Of a stretch of 64,000 nucleotides of DNA, positions 21,950-32,800 are shown one piece after another (the first letter of the stretch is position 1; every line of letters starts with the position of its first letter). Origin of the DNA: Megaustenia siamemsis (taxonomy: Eukaryota; Mollusca; Gastropoda; Stylommatophora; Ariophantidae); the NCBI GenBank assembly GCA_032433765.1, contig JAVIAB010000092.1, positions 67,674,660 to 67,738,659 on the forward strand. Reading direction: 5' to 3'. The position numbers and the translations under genes are program-made. The notes below the pieces were generated by a model. The model ran no database searches, had not been told where the DNA came from, and worked only from the letters and a program-made list of their open reading frames with translations.

Positions 21950-24235
21950 TATAATCAAAACTGATAATGCTACAAGAAATTTTAAATACTATCTTAGAGG
22001 ATCGTTAGATGACGCTAATATCTCATACACTGACAGTGCTGCCGTTTTCTATTAAGAGGGGCACTAGGAATAGTCTGGTAATATTTCATTCACAACTTTT
22101 GTGAAATTACAAACCGTATGTCTTTTGTCACGATCAGACTCTGAAGACAAAGTTATTATTGTATAATCACTCATAGGAGAGAGCAATTCTGTTCGCTGGA
22201 AAATTGAGAATTGTTACATTCTCTCGTATGTGTTTCTTATTGAGTTAGATGAAGCGTCACTAAACAGCTGTACTGCACTTGAACTAACCTCAGCACCCTT
22301 CTAAATTAGCTGTGGCTCCGTTGTGCGCAAGCTGCGGCGTTCTCTGAGTCATTTGCGGCACCTTTGTCAGGGTGATTTATACTGGAGCCAGGTCAGTTTG
22401 TTAATTGTAGCACTGACGAAGAAAGCTGAGCTAATTGCTGCCCACTCTTCAACCTAGTGATGCTTCGTACTTCGAATTTATTTCATTCCAGGAGGCAGTT
22501 CGAACTCTGAATTGCTCGAAATCTAAATCAATTTAATCCGTTAAAAATAATTTAAAGTTAATTAATCCATTTCCAGACCCAATAACGATTTTGATCAACT
22601 TAAACAGCAGATACACATTAACTAAAGTAAAGATGCTATAATTAAATGCTCATAACTATAAATAAAACCTCGAAAGCAACATAATAAAATACGTAATATT
22701 ATATATTAAAGCGAAAATGCCATCTATTGTTATCATTGAGGATCTTAATGTGGCTGATGGAGAGGAAGTGAAAGGTTACTGATTGGAAGGTGAGTCCCTC
22801 CCATAAACACATCAAACAACTGTACTTATGGTGTTATCTCTCTCTCTCTCTCCCTCTCTCTCTTCTACGTTTTAACACTATTAGTTGAGGGTTTTGCTTC
22901 TTTTCCCTCTTTTCCAGATCCGTCACAGGTGCATCGTTTTCAAGCTTAACGATAGGCTACTATTTTTCACTTCAATCGTCGACACTAAAACATTCTCTTT
23001 AGGTTGCGCTGCTAACACATTTTTTTTTGCTACAGTTAACAAATAGTGGTTTTCGTAAATAACCAAGCACACAAGAACTAAAGCCTGGGAAAAGAATTGA
23101 AAAAACGCGTACGTAATGCAAGAGATGACTTACCGCGCACAATATAAAGCTGATTACATTTGTTCATGGCGCATGAACAATTTTAAAGTGGATGCATCGT
23201 TCGAACTCCGAATCAAAATTCTTTCGAATGTAACGTTTGAACTCTGGAATGCGCGAAATTACAGTCTTTGGAAGTACGAGGCTCCACTGTAGTGGTATAT
23301 GATATATGTTGCTTACAAAATTCTCAAGACAAACAAATCATTAAACATAGCACGGTTCAACAAAACAAGAATAATTTGTTTAGCTAATACTAAATAGAAA
23401 GGAAAGAGAAACATTTGAGCAATAAAGCACAGACACAATCAACACCAAACGACATTCCAACCATTAACCGATTAAAACTGAGAGAAACGTTCGCTAATCA
23501 CGAATTGCTCAGTTTATTTTTCAACTTCCGTCTGGTCGTTTACTTTCCCTATTTGGTTGATCGATTAAATAAACAAGCTCTCAAAGTCAGGAACTGTATA
23601 AACGACTCGGTAATTTGTGAAGCTCAATGACACTATTCAAATCATTGACCCGTGCCTGAGATCATAACAAATGTGGCTTGTTAGATTGTTGTTCTTTCTA
23701 ATGTGCATGTTATGAATGTGGGAATGGTATCACTGAAACAAAATGCCAGATAATAAATCATAAATTATGAAGCTGTTTATAAACATTAAGAGAGAATAAG
23801 AGTGAATATTGGTTTAAAATATATTTATGAAGTATGAAGTAATCGATCTTTGAAGAAGAATGAAAAATTTATTTGTTTGACTATCTGACCTGATACATAT
23901 TTTTTCCTACAACATACAGAAGACCTATTGATTAAATCAGTATATAATTATAATAGGTACATGTAACAGGAAATGTTGAACATTAGCGGCAGTTAAGCAA
24001 AAATATCAGCAATACTGATAAGTTAAAACATAACAATTAGTCACTGAAATATGTCTAAACAAACTGTATTAGTGTAAGTACAAGGAGATATGTAATAAAT
24101 TTCCACATTGCAGCTTAATTATTACTTCAGCATTGTTTTAATAAATCAAAATACTTAATATCTTTAAAACATTAAATGACAGATGTACCTGAAAGTATAG
24201 TACATACAATAGCTAGTGTAGAAGAGGTTTTTTTT
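21950..24235. other. Intergenic, no gene recognised
   Basis: Mostly unique AT-rich sequence. A (CT)n microsatellite lies at about 22838-22862, and a T-run at 24228-24241 precedes the next LINE relic. Confidence 0.45.
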
Positions 24236-24239
24236 TTTT

Positions 24240-24615
24240 TTATTATTTAAGACTTTATACAATTCATCTTTGTGGTTTGTTGAAGCAAAGTTTGTCAGAA
24301 GAAAGTTAATACCTCAATGGATAGCTAAAAATGTGGAAGGATGGTGTTCTGTAACAGACCAAAGCAAAAAACACAAGTTTTTCGCTAGCATTAGAGGGAA
24401 TATTCTTCATTCTTTTCACGTGTAAAGAGGGGCGGATATCTGAACCACATCGTGAGAGATGGAAATATCGAAGAAAGAAGAGATTCGGGGGAGAGAGAAA
24501 ATCTAAGAGAATTAGCAAGCCAACAGCTGAACTCAACAGTTTAACGAATGAATTAAACATGTTTAGAGACAAATAATTGTAGAATGACATGATCACATAA
24601 GCCAGCAGGTAGTGT
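24240..24615 (+). mobile_element. LINE family B, degenerate 3' fragment
   Basis: Broken-frame similarity to the family B C-terminus includes REMEI..RRDSGE and ELASQQLNS, then GACATGATCACATAAGCCAGCAG. Heavily mutated. Confidence 0.5.
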
Positions 24616-24721
24616 AATCGGGAAAGTAAATAAGGGACATGAAAACGAAATGTAAAAAATGAATTTCATGCAAACAATTTGAACCAATATCAACATTATC
24701 TCCTACAAACTCAACACACTG

Positions 24722-25625
24722 TCATCATCATCATCATCATGTGTCATACCGGTTGGCGTAGGCGATCATGTCCTTAAACAATCTTCAATCCACAGTAAAA
24801 AAAAAAGTAAAGTACCCCCGTCACGCCAAGTGGCGCATAGGGAATATGGTGTTAGTGACCATACATTTTACAGACCTTCGGCACATGATTTTTGGGGTAA
24901 TGTGGTCGGTATTATACCCGTGCCGCTTTACTTTGCCAGAAAAAAATCCGGTACCCATTTAAGGCTGCGTGAATCGGGAGCCGTCGGGTGAGATAGAACC
25001 CTACCTCTTGTCCTTTATAATCCAGTTCACTAACCATTGAGCTATCGCGGCTCCCTTCAATCCTCAGTGCCTTGTATCAATTATGTTGTTGATTGTTTAC
25101 CATGTCATGACACCAAACCATCCAGTTTTTTCTCTCTTTGTCGTTCGCGATATTTCCTTTTATTTTGCCAGTTGTAACCAAGTATTCCAACTTTCCTCTT
25201 TCATGAAGTGCCCAAAAAATGTTGATTATTACTTTCTGATGTTTTTAGGGGCTCCCGTTTTGTTGCCCTCTTTGAGAATTTCCTCATTGGTCTTTTTAGT
25301 TGTCCAGGGAACTTTCAAAATTCTTCTGAGAAATCCTAACTCTGTGGCCCCTAATCGAGTTTTTTTTTTTTTTTTTATCGTCCGTGATTCGCTTCCATAG
25401 ATCAGAATTGGCTCTATATATCACCGATGAACACTCTCACTACTATTGGCATAAACTTGTTGCATAAAACGTTATTTCATTTCCTGAAATGCTATTTTGG
25501 CCTGAGCTATTCTGCTTTTTATTTCTGTGGTGCACCTTCCATCTAATGTTATTATTGTGCCCAAGTATTTGAACCGTTGCACTTATTTCAGATTTGTCCA
25601 GTTTATTTGTATGCTACATGCTGGT
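24722..25625 (-). mobile_element. LINE family B-like relic (split by a SINE)
   Basis: Minus-strand translation in broken frames gives FKYLGTIITLDGRCTTEI, RIAQAKIAFQEMK, EPILIYGSESRTI and RRILKVPWTTKKTNEE in family B order. The 3' end carries an ATGATGATGATGATG tail at 24722-24740. It is a diverged subfamily of the LINE at 38935-40194. The SINE at 24797-25055 is inserted near its 3' end. A long T-run occurs at about 25361-25377. Confidence 0.72.
24797..25055 (-). mobile_element. tRNA-headed SINE, copy 5
   Basis: Full length, with a terminal hairpin CGCCAAGTGGCG on the plus strand and an A-run tail side. The target-site duplication is TTCAATCCACAGT at 24784-24796 and TTCAATCCTCAGT at 25056-25068 (one mismatch). 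It is inserted into a LINE relic. Confidence 0.92.
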
Positions 25626-25629
25626 GATA

Positions 25630-26140
25630 AAGCCCAGACAATACACTTTAGACTGCAGAAAAAAAAGCACACGACACAAAACAGTTACATATGCATGTCA
25701 TATTTGTGAAAGTTACCCACACCTAAATACATAACTCAAATGCATTTATTTGTTAACAAACTCTGACTGGGTAAAGGGAAAACCAAAAACATTTTTAAAA
25801 CTCGAAAATTCGTTCTCAATCTGCTTAAAACTACCTTATTCTGACACAAGAATATTAATAAGGCATTTTTTTTTAAATCACACTCTGGAACTATATATTC
25901 AGCATTAATCAACATTAATGAAAAATGTAATAATGTGTTACAAGAAGTGAATTAGATGTGAACTGGACAAATCTAATTATGAATTCCGCGAACTCGTAAG
26001 ACACAACACGAAGATTAATGTTGAATGTTGTATTTACTCTTCTAATTAAAGCAGAAGAAAATAAACACACACACACACACACACACATGTCCGTTCCACT
26101 GTAAGCCAAAAGAAATATTTATCAACCCTTTGTATTTTAA
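25630..26140. other. Intergenic; (AC)n microsatellite
   Basis: No gene is recognised. A dinucleotide AC repeat lies at about 26063-26088. Confidence 0.45.
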
Positions 26141-26144
26141 GTAT

Positions 26145-26330
26145 CATCATCATGCGCCATACAAATTGGCGGAGGCGATATTGTGCGTCCACAATTCTCT
26201 GTCCTCATATGGTATCAGTAATGTTGATTGTTTATCGTGCCACGACACAAAACTATCTCATATCTTCTCATTATTAAGTCTATGATTTCTTGAAGTTAGC
26301 ATTCGCCCCACTATTAAGACTTTGCTATCG
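26145..26330 (-). mobile_element. LINE family B-like, 3' terminal fragment
   Basis: Shares CATCATCATGYGYCATAC, then TTGGCG(G/T)AGGCGAT and TGTTGATTGTTTA with the relic at 24722-25625. It represents the last ~190 bp of the same subfamily. Confidence 0.6.
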
Positions 26331-26498
26331 GCATATTATAGGTTGTTTTGTATTACAATTATGTGGATGATAAACTGAAACCTGTGATAAAAGTCTTCTG
26401 CTTATATAAATATTGCATTGAAAAAAGTGAGCTTTTTAAAGTGCAACTTCTTCCATCTATTTACTTCACACATAAATTCATCAGTCCACACAATGTAC

Positions 26499-26750
26499 GG
26501 GAGCCGCGATAGCTCAGTGGTTAGTGAACTGGACTACCACGGACAATGGGTAGGGTTCGATCCCAACCAACGGCTTCCGGGTTCACCCAGCCTTAAATGG
26601 GTACCGGACTTTTTCTGGGAAAGTAAAGCAGCACGGGCATAATACTGACCACATTACCCCAGAAATCAAGTGCTGAAGGTCTGTAAAATATAGGGTCACT
26701 AACACCATATTTCCCTATACGCCACTTGGCGTGACGGGGTATTTTACTTT
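26499..26750 (+). mobile_element. tRNA-headed SINE, copy 6 (clear Pol III boxes)
   Basis: Full length. An A-box-like TAGCTCAGTGG lies at 26510-26520 and a B-box GGTTCGATCCC at 26554-26564, 33 bp apart, as expected for an internal type-2 Pol III promoter. The tRNA-like acceptor stem pairs GGGAGCCG with CGGCTTCC, with one mismatch. The terminal hairpin is ACGCCACTTGGCGT. The perfect 11-bp duplication ACACAATGTAC is at 26488-26498 and 26751-26761. Confidence 0.95.
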
Positions 26751-26834
26751 ACACAATGTACACATGCACGCACATACGCGGTGATACAAATTCATTGTTT
26801 ATATTTTATTTGTCTTTTTATTCACTTTCCCCCA

Positions 26835-26925
26835 CGTATTATGTCTGTTGGCTGATGTGATCATGTCATTCTACAACAATTTAATTAAAAGCAACTAAAC
26901 TGGCTGACCAGTTCAGCTGTTAACT
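26835..26925 (-). mobile_element. LINE family B-like 3' scrap
   Basis: The string GTTGGCTGATGTGATCATGTC, shortened here, then TTCTACAACAATTT, resembles the family B 3' end (GCGTAGGTGATCATGTCTCT at 38955-38985). Only about 90 bp. Confidence 0.35.
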
Positions 26926-27099
26926 GTCTTACCAATTTTTTTTTTTATTAACAGCGCCCTCCCCCTTTTTACATAGACAAAACTGTTCTTTCTTTGATAC
27001 TTCCATCTGTCACGATCTGTTCCAGCTATCCGCATTTCATACACACACGCGCTTACACACATTTTTCTCAGACATGATTGATATCAATGTTTTGATTTC

Positions 27100-27185
27100 G
27101 ATAGTGGAAATCCCAGGTGTCCATTTGAGGCTGGGTGAGCCTAGAAGTCTGTTAGTCGTGGGATCGCATCAAACCTCTTGTAATA
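27100..27185 (-). mobile_element. Ancient SINE remnant
   Basis: Diverged match to the SINE head and adjoining body: CCATTTGAGGCTGGGTGA, then GAAGTCTGTTAGTCGTGGGA and AAACCTCTTGT correspond to the same order in full copies. No boundaries are visible. Confidence 0.55.
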
Positions 27186-27545
27186 AATTGTAAATCTCTT
27201 GTTTATCAAGCATCGGTCTACAGAGCCTTGCACGATGTCAGAATACAAATATCACGGGTAAGCAGCAGTGCTAGGTTTTAGTTAAACGTATAAATATTAA
27301 GGAAGCATTACTTCTATGCGTCATTATACATTTATGAACTCTTGCGCTATCTTCGTTAATGATAAAGTGGAAGGTATCTCGATTGTAAGACGTTTGGAAG
27401 GATAATCAATAGTTGGGTGAAAGGTGTCTATCGTACACAAACTTTGGGAAGGGTAATCAATCGTCGGGTGAAAGGTATCTTGATCGTAGTACAAACGTTC
27501 TGAAGGGTAATCACATATTTCATTCGTAAATAAATGTGTGTGAGC

Positions 27546-27567
27546 GTGTGTGTGTGTGCGAGTGCGT

Positions 27568-27620
<53 letters not shown>
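27546..27620 (+). repeat. (GT)n then (GA)n microsatellite
   Basis: GTGTGTGT is followed by about 50 bp of GA repeat with one AAA interruption. Confidence 0.92.
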
Positions 27621-27623
<3 letters not shown>

Positions 27624-27639
27624 AAGGAAGATGTGGGGT

Positions 27640-28635
27640 TGAATTAATAATAAACATGTGGTTTTCCAGATCATGCGAACTTAAGTTCTACTCAGACAGG
27701 GTCCAAATGTTTTCGTCTACCGAAGATGAAACTGATTCGAACACAATGTTTGTATTATGTATTTGTTCTGAAAGACAGTTGATTCAGTATTTTTTGGATT
27801 TTAAATTATGTTTTGCTCGTCGTTAAATAATGTAGCTCACTATGTATAATTTATAAATAAGTGCAAACGTGTTTATTAAAAAAAACACAGCAACAAATTA
27901 TGCTAAAGAATAACACTAACAGCAGATAATTCTTTCAACCACTTAATTGTTTAAGTATTAATTTTTAAACGAGTTAACTTCTTCACTGCTGATTCTATTT
28001 TGCAATTTTTCTGAAAATTGTAACATTCAAACAAATGGTCCACGCGCAAACTGTTAATGAGCAGCTTGATATAGGAATAACAACTTTGCTCAGCCACACT
28101 GTGATGGCTCCCACGCACAGCGGTATTTGAGAGCACCGAGTTCGTCAAACCTGTTCATTTTACAGCGAGGCAATCTGTGATCTCGCGGAAAGGATTCGCC
28201 CAGTAGCGAAAGGAACCGATGGAAACATGAAAGAATAAAAAGCACAGTAATAAAAAGAAGAAATTATCAATGTTAAATTATCAACGAAGTAGTAAGTAGT
28301 ATTCGCGTGTGATTCGTGATGACTGATTAGCCAGCGGAAATAATGGATATTTAACTTATTGGTCTTCCGATCTGGTAAAGGTAAACCACGTATGATTCTT
28401 GCAATCTCTTTTTATTACAATAAATATTCAGACTTCAGTCTTACAAGTAAAAGAATTTATAATGCGTGCTGTTTTCATTACTGCATTTGACGTTTTATTT
28501 GTTTCTAGGTATAATATGATCACTGGTCTAATTTTCAATATATGAACAGGTAACTACAGTCTACAGGATCTGTTACTGTTATTATCTGACACACTGTTTT
28601 GTAGTTGAGAAATGTCTTATGCCTATATATAGGTG

Positions 28636-28672
<37 letters not shown>

Positions 28673-28683
28673 ATATATATATG

Positions 28684-28742
<59 letters not shown>

Positions 28743-30240
28743 CATATCATATATTTGTTACCCACTGTTTAAATTTCGAAACGAGTGTGTTTGCGCGCTC
28801 GCGTATGTGTAGAGGTGCAAATTTCCTGGTATGATATTCTGCAGGCTATCTAAGGCTGTAAATAGGAACCTAACTTATTGAATAAGAAAATAAATAAAGA
28901 GAGGAAAAGTAATTGCCATTTCATATTCTTTTTTCTGAGCTTGAAATGCTGTTAATGTTATATCATATATAATAAAAAAAAAGTCAGGTTTCCCTCGCAA
29001 TTAGTTCTATGCCGATGACAGCACATTGTGCAAAGATCATATCTTGTATATATTTTTAGCGCTAGACCTTCTAGGTTTTATTTAGTTCTCAAAACCACAG
29101 TCGAGTGAGTACATGTATTCGCTGTTAATTCTTCTATGTTTAGTTTATTTTGTCTTTCTTTTTTTTTTCCCTTTCACCGCTTAAAGTTTATGTGGCTTGT
29201 GATGCACCGCAGCGTCTTCTCCTTATACAAATTCACAAGTAGTTCTGCTTTATTTCTTCTCTTACAGCTTCCTTGGATGTATACTTCTCCAAATCATTAT
29301 TAAGAGTCCTTAAGAGTCTTCAGGGGCACTTGTTTTCAAAAGCTTGAGTGCAGTTCCATCTTTTGCTTATTGCAGTACGTTAGTACATTACTGTGTATAA
29401 AAACATTTGACGTGAACAATCAACTTAATTTAATGGTTGCTTCAATACTCCGAAATACGTGCAATATATGTGTATGACATTAACTATTTGGTGAGTCAAA
29501 TAAAACACGAAATTTAACTGTCAATATTTCAGTATTTCTCAAAATATCGATCTTAAGGAGGAAAATAGCTTTCATCGATCATGCCCAATGAACTTAAAAT
29601 ATTTCTTTTATTCACTGTTTAACTCCGAACCAGCGTTTATAACGATCAGAAAGTACTATTGTTGTTGCCACTTTTTTTTTTTAATTACAATACGTTCATG
29701 CTGTGCAACACTCTCTCTTTACTCTTCTTTAGCGATCAGCTGCTGATATGCATTTAAACCAGCATGGGTCACGAACAAAGACGCAACTGGTCACGATGCG
29801 TCCTCACAGGTTCCCTATAGTTTGTCATCTAGAGTTGTTTCTGTGGACTATAGGTATATTCTTAGGGTGTTGAGGGTGCTTTAGTTCTACAGGATATGCT
29901 CTGGAGTTTGTATACTTCGCGGTCGAAAGTTCAAAAGCCATTGAGTTCTATCTTGAGTGAGTGCCTTTCTCTTTAATCTGATTTATAATTTTGGAAGGGT
30001 TAATTAACAATAATACGTATTTAAACGCTTCAACTTAATTATATTATATATAGTTCAAGTATTTGAAATCAGGTAATTCTGTTCAAACCGGAAATTATTA
30101 CATTTTTTATAGATTTCTAAAATTGAAACCCGGTTTAACTGTGGCTTTTAAAAGAAAATCACTAATCAATCGCTAAAACTGAGTGTTCTTCAACATATTG
30201 AAAGGGCTGCTACTGAGTTAAGCCTTTCTCAGTAAAAATA
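27640..30240. other. Intergenic; TA/TG microsatellite
   Basis: No gene is recognised. A compound (TA)n(TG)n(TA)n array lies at about 28634-28745. Confidence 0.45.
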
Positions 30241-30242
30241 TG

Positions 30243-30690
30243 ACGATCAACATTTTCAGGAGGACGTGAACTTCCGATCAATATGGCGGATAGGCGGCAG
30301 GGACCGTTAAAGGATGTGTCTGAAAAATGTTCCTTTTTGCAATTTCCTCATATTCCAAGTCCTGCTTGCTGTCGGAGCTACTGCGTTAAGTGCTCTGTGC
30401 ACACCGTTAGCTGTGCGTTTCATCCGTTTTGATCGTGTTTCGATATTCCGATTGCTTACGATGAATGATGATATCGTATCCCCGTAACGGAGAACAGATG
30501 GTTGTGTTTACTTGCTGTTCGGTTTCGCATTTATGTCTTTTGGCGTGTACTGAGACTGCCATGATGGGGAATGCAACTACCTTTCTTTGTTTGGGAGATG
30601 AGATATTAATTCGGATGATTCCACTGGCACGGGCGGTTGAGTAATTATGGATTTTAATTCGTTTGCAGTGATACCGAGGCCTCCATAACA
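30243..30690 (+). mobile_element. Element C, copy 3 (full-length type)
   Basis: Collinear with the copy at 9960-10408, starting ACGATCAACATTTTCAGGAG and ending ...GGCCTCCATAACA. It contains CAATATGGCGGATAGGCGGC near the 5' end. No target-site duplication is seen. A 27-bp minisatellite begins about 10 bp beyond its 3' end and may have arisen in, or displaced, the flank. Confidence 0.8.
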
Positions 30691-30699
30691 TGGTTGAAA

Positions 30700-31264
30700 G
30701 CAGATAAGTAAATGACATGATCGGAAGTATATAAGTAAACAACATGGTCGGAAGTATATAAGTAAACAATATCATCGGAAGTATATATAAGTAAACAACA
30801 TGATCGGAAGTATATAAGTAAACATCATCAGAAGTATATAAGTAAACACCATCATCGGAAGTATATATGTAAACAACATCACAGAAAGTATATAAGTAAA
30901 CAACACCATCGGAAGTATATATGTAAACAACATCATCGGAAGTATATAAGTAAACAACATCATCGGAAGTATATATGTAAACAACATCATCGGAAGTATA
31001 TATGTAAACAACATCACCGAAAGTATATAAGTAAACAACATCATCGGAAGTATATATGTAAACAACATCATCGGAAGTATATAAGTAAACACCATCATCG
31101 GAAGTATATAAGTAAACACAATCATCGGAAGTATATAAGTAAACACCATCATCGGAAGTATATAAGTAAACACAATCATCGGAAGTATATAAGTAAACAC
31201 CATCATCGGAAGTATATAAGTAAACACCATCATCGGAAGTATATAAGTAAACACCATCATCGGA
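30700..31264. repeat. 27-bp minisatellite, about 21 units
   Basis: Tandem units contain ATCGGAAGTATATAAGTAAA. Variation includes AAGT/ATGT and CACC/CAAC. Because 27 is a multiple of 3, the minus strand 31260-30772 reads as 18 nonapeptide repeats (MMVFTYILP-like). This is attributed to the repeat and not to a gene. Confidence 0.93.
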
Positions 31265-31269
31265 ACATT

Positions 31270-32120
31270 ATCTAGTTTGCATTTGCCCGTTCAATTATGA
31301 CACATCTGTTCTTTTCACTGCCTCAGTATAGCTGCTCGTTCCAGCGTATTGCTCTCTAGGGCAGACACTTCATTAAAACTTTCTTCATTCACATCCGTGA
31401 TAACCAGACGAAGATAAATCTCCTGCGTTATTTATTATTTTTGGGGTTTGTTTTATTTATTATTTTTGTGTTCTCACTAATTTGTCTCTGTGCATGTATG
31501 TATTAACTAAGGGCAGCTTTTGAAGGGTAACTTTTCATCGATTTGTATGGTCCTTCACCACTGAAAAGCTGTAACCATACCACTTTCACCATACACGTAT
31601 TTCTACACTTTATTATCCCTAAAGCAGAGCAATCCGGCACATTCATGTCGATTCCTTTTCTTCCACTCCTAATTGGCTTGACCAACTTGTTGGTCTGTTC
31701 ACAGAGCTATTACAGTAAAGTGCGAGTAGTTTTGATTCACTGATCCTGCCGCAATAAACAAGCTACATGTTTTCAGAATTGTGATCCCTTCATTTAGTAT
31801 GAATATTTATCATATTTACCGAATCTGTATAAGTTGACAAGGAATATTCCTAAATGACAGTGTCAAAAAGTTAATAAAATAATAACCCATTAATAATAAC
31901 AATGAGTAAAGTCGCCAAAAATGGCGAGAACAGAACTTTGTATCTCCCTCGACACCCGAACGGGTACAAGGGGAAGTGAAGAAAAAAAGAAAAATAAGAA
32001 TTATGTATATCACTTATATTCGTAAATTATTTTCTCATTCTTTAACTGTACTTTTAGTCGTTTTATACATACATTTTGCATGATACATTTTATAAATACT
32101 TTTTTTCTTTTTAATTTGAT
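31270..32120. other. Intergenic, no gene recognised
   Basis: Nothing recognised. Short stretches such as ACCCGAACGGGT near 31950 are self-complementary. Confidence 0.4.
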
Positions 32121-32125
32121 GCCGC

Positions 32126-32245
32126 TGTGTAGCAGTGATTAGCGAACTAGTTTGATGAGGACAAAAGATCAGGTTCGATTCTTTACAATGTTTCTAGGTT
32201 CACCCAGTCCGAATTGGGTACTGGAGAATATTCGTGGTACCATTT
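32126..32245 (+). mobile_element. Ancient SINE remnant (5' half)
   Basis: Diverged match to the SINE head: GTGATTAGCGAACTAG, AGGTTCGATTC and GGTTCACCCAGTCC, then GGGTACTGGA, in the family order. The 3' body is not recognisable. Confidence 0.6.
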
Positions 32246-32394
32246 TAAAATGTAATAAACACGTCAAGAAAAATGTGTTTCCTTTTCAACTATATATTTT
32301 AATGGCAACTGCGGTCTAGTATAATCTAGAAGATACATACAGTTTAAGGTTGAACAGATCGTGACTCGCCGAGAGGAGAGCAACAAGCCAAGGT

Positions 32395-32800
32395 CAACCA
32401 ACCTTTATTCATTCGTTTTCCTCCCGGGTCGAAGACAGCGCAAAGAGTGGAAGGCATAGTTCTTCAAGATTGACGTTCTATGCTAGTTCTTGAAGGCCTT
32501 GGTTATTTCTTAAACCCCCAATGGTGCCTTCCCTAGTATTTGTTCCGCGTAGCGATTCTCTTGATTTGTCTTGTTTTCTTTTGCCAGATGGTTTCCACAT
32601 GAATGCCTGATTGGACGTCATTCTTCATTCATTCTCAAGATATGTTCGATGTATCCCCAACGCCTTCATCTTATAAAGCTCGACACGTGTTCTTGTTTAA
32701 ATTCGTCTATTATTAGTTCGTTTAAAATATACTCTTTCCAGCTTATGTTTCAGATCCAAGGTATACATTTGTTTTCAACGGCGTTTCATTAATTCATTTA
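32395..32800 (-). mobile_element. Degenerate LINE C-terminal relic
   Basis: Minus-strand translation gives NELIIDEFKQEHVSSFIR, then RRWGYIEHILRMN and KENKTNQENRYAEQ. This fits the post-RT region of LINEs (RRRWRWIGHVLRM-type). Stops are frequent and boundaries unclear. Confidence 0.5.

Noticed and set aside
26499..26590. tRNA gene
   Set aside because: The A and B boxes and acceptor-like pairing are present, but the anticodon arm does not pair well. The unit recurs as the head of a SINE flanked by target duplications.
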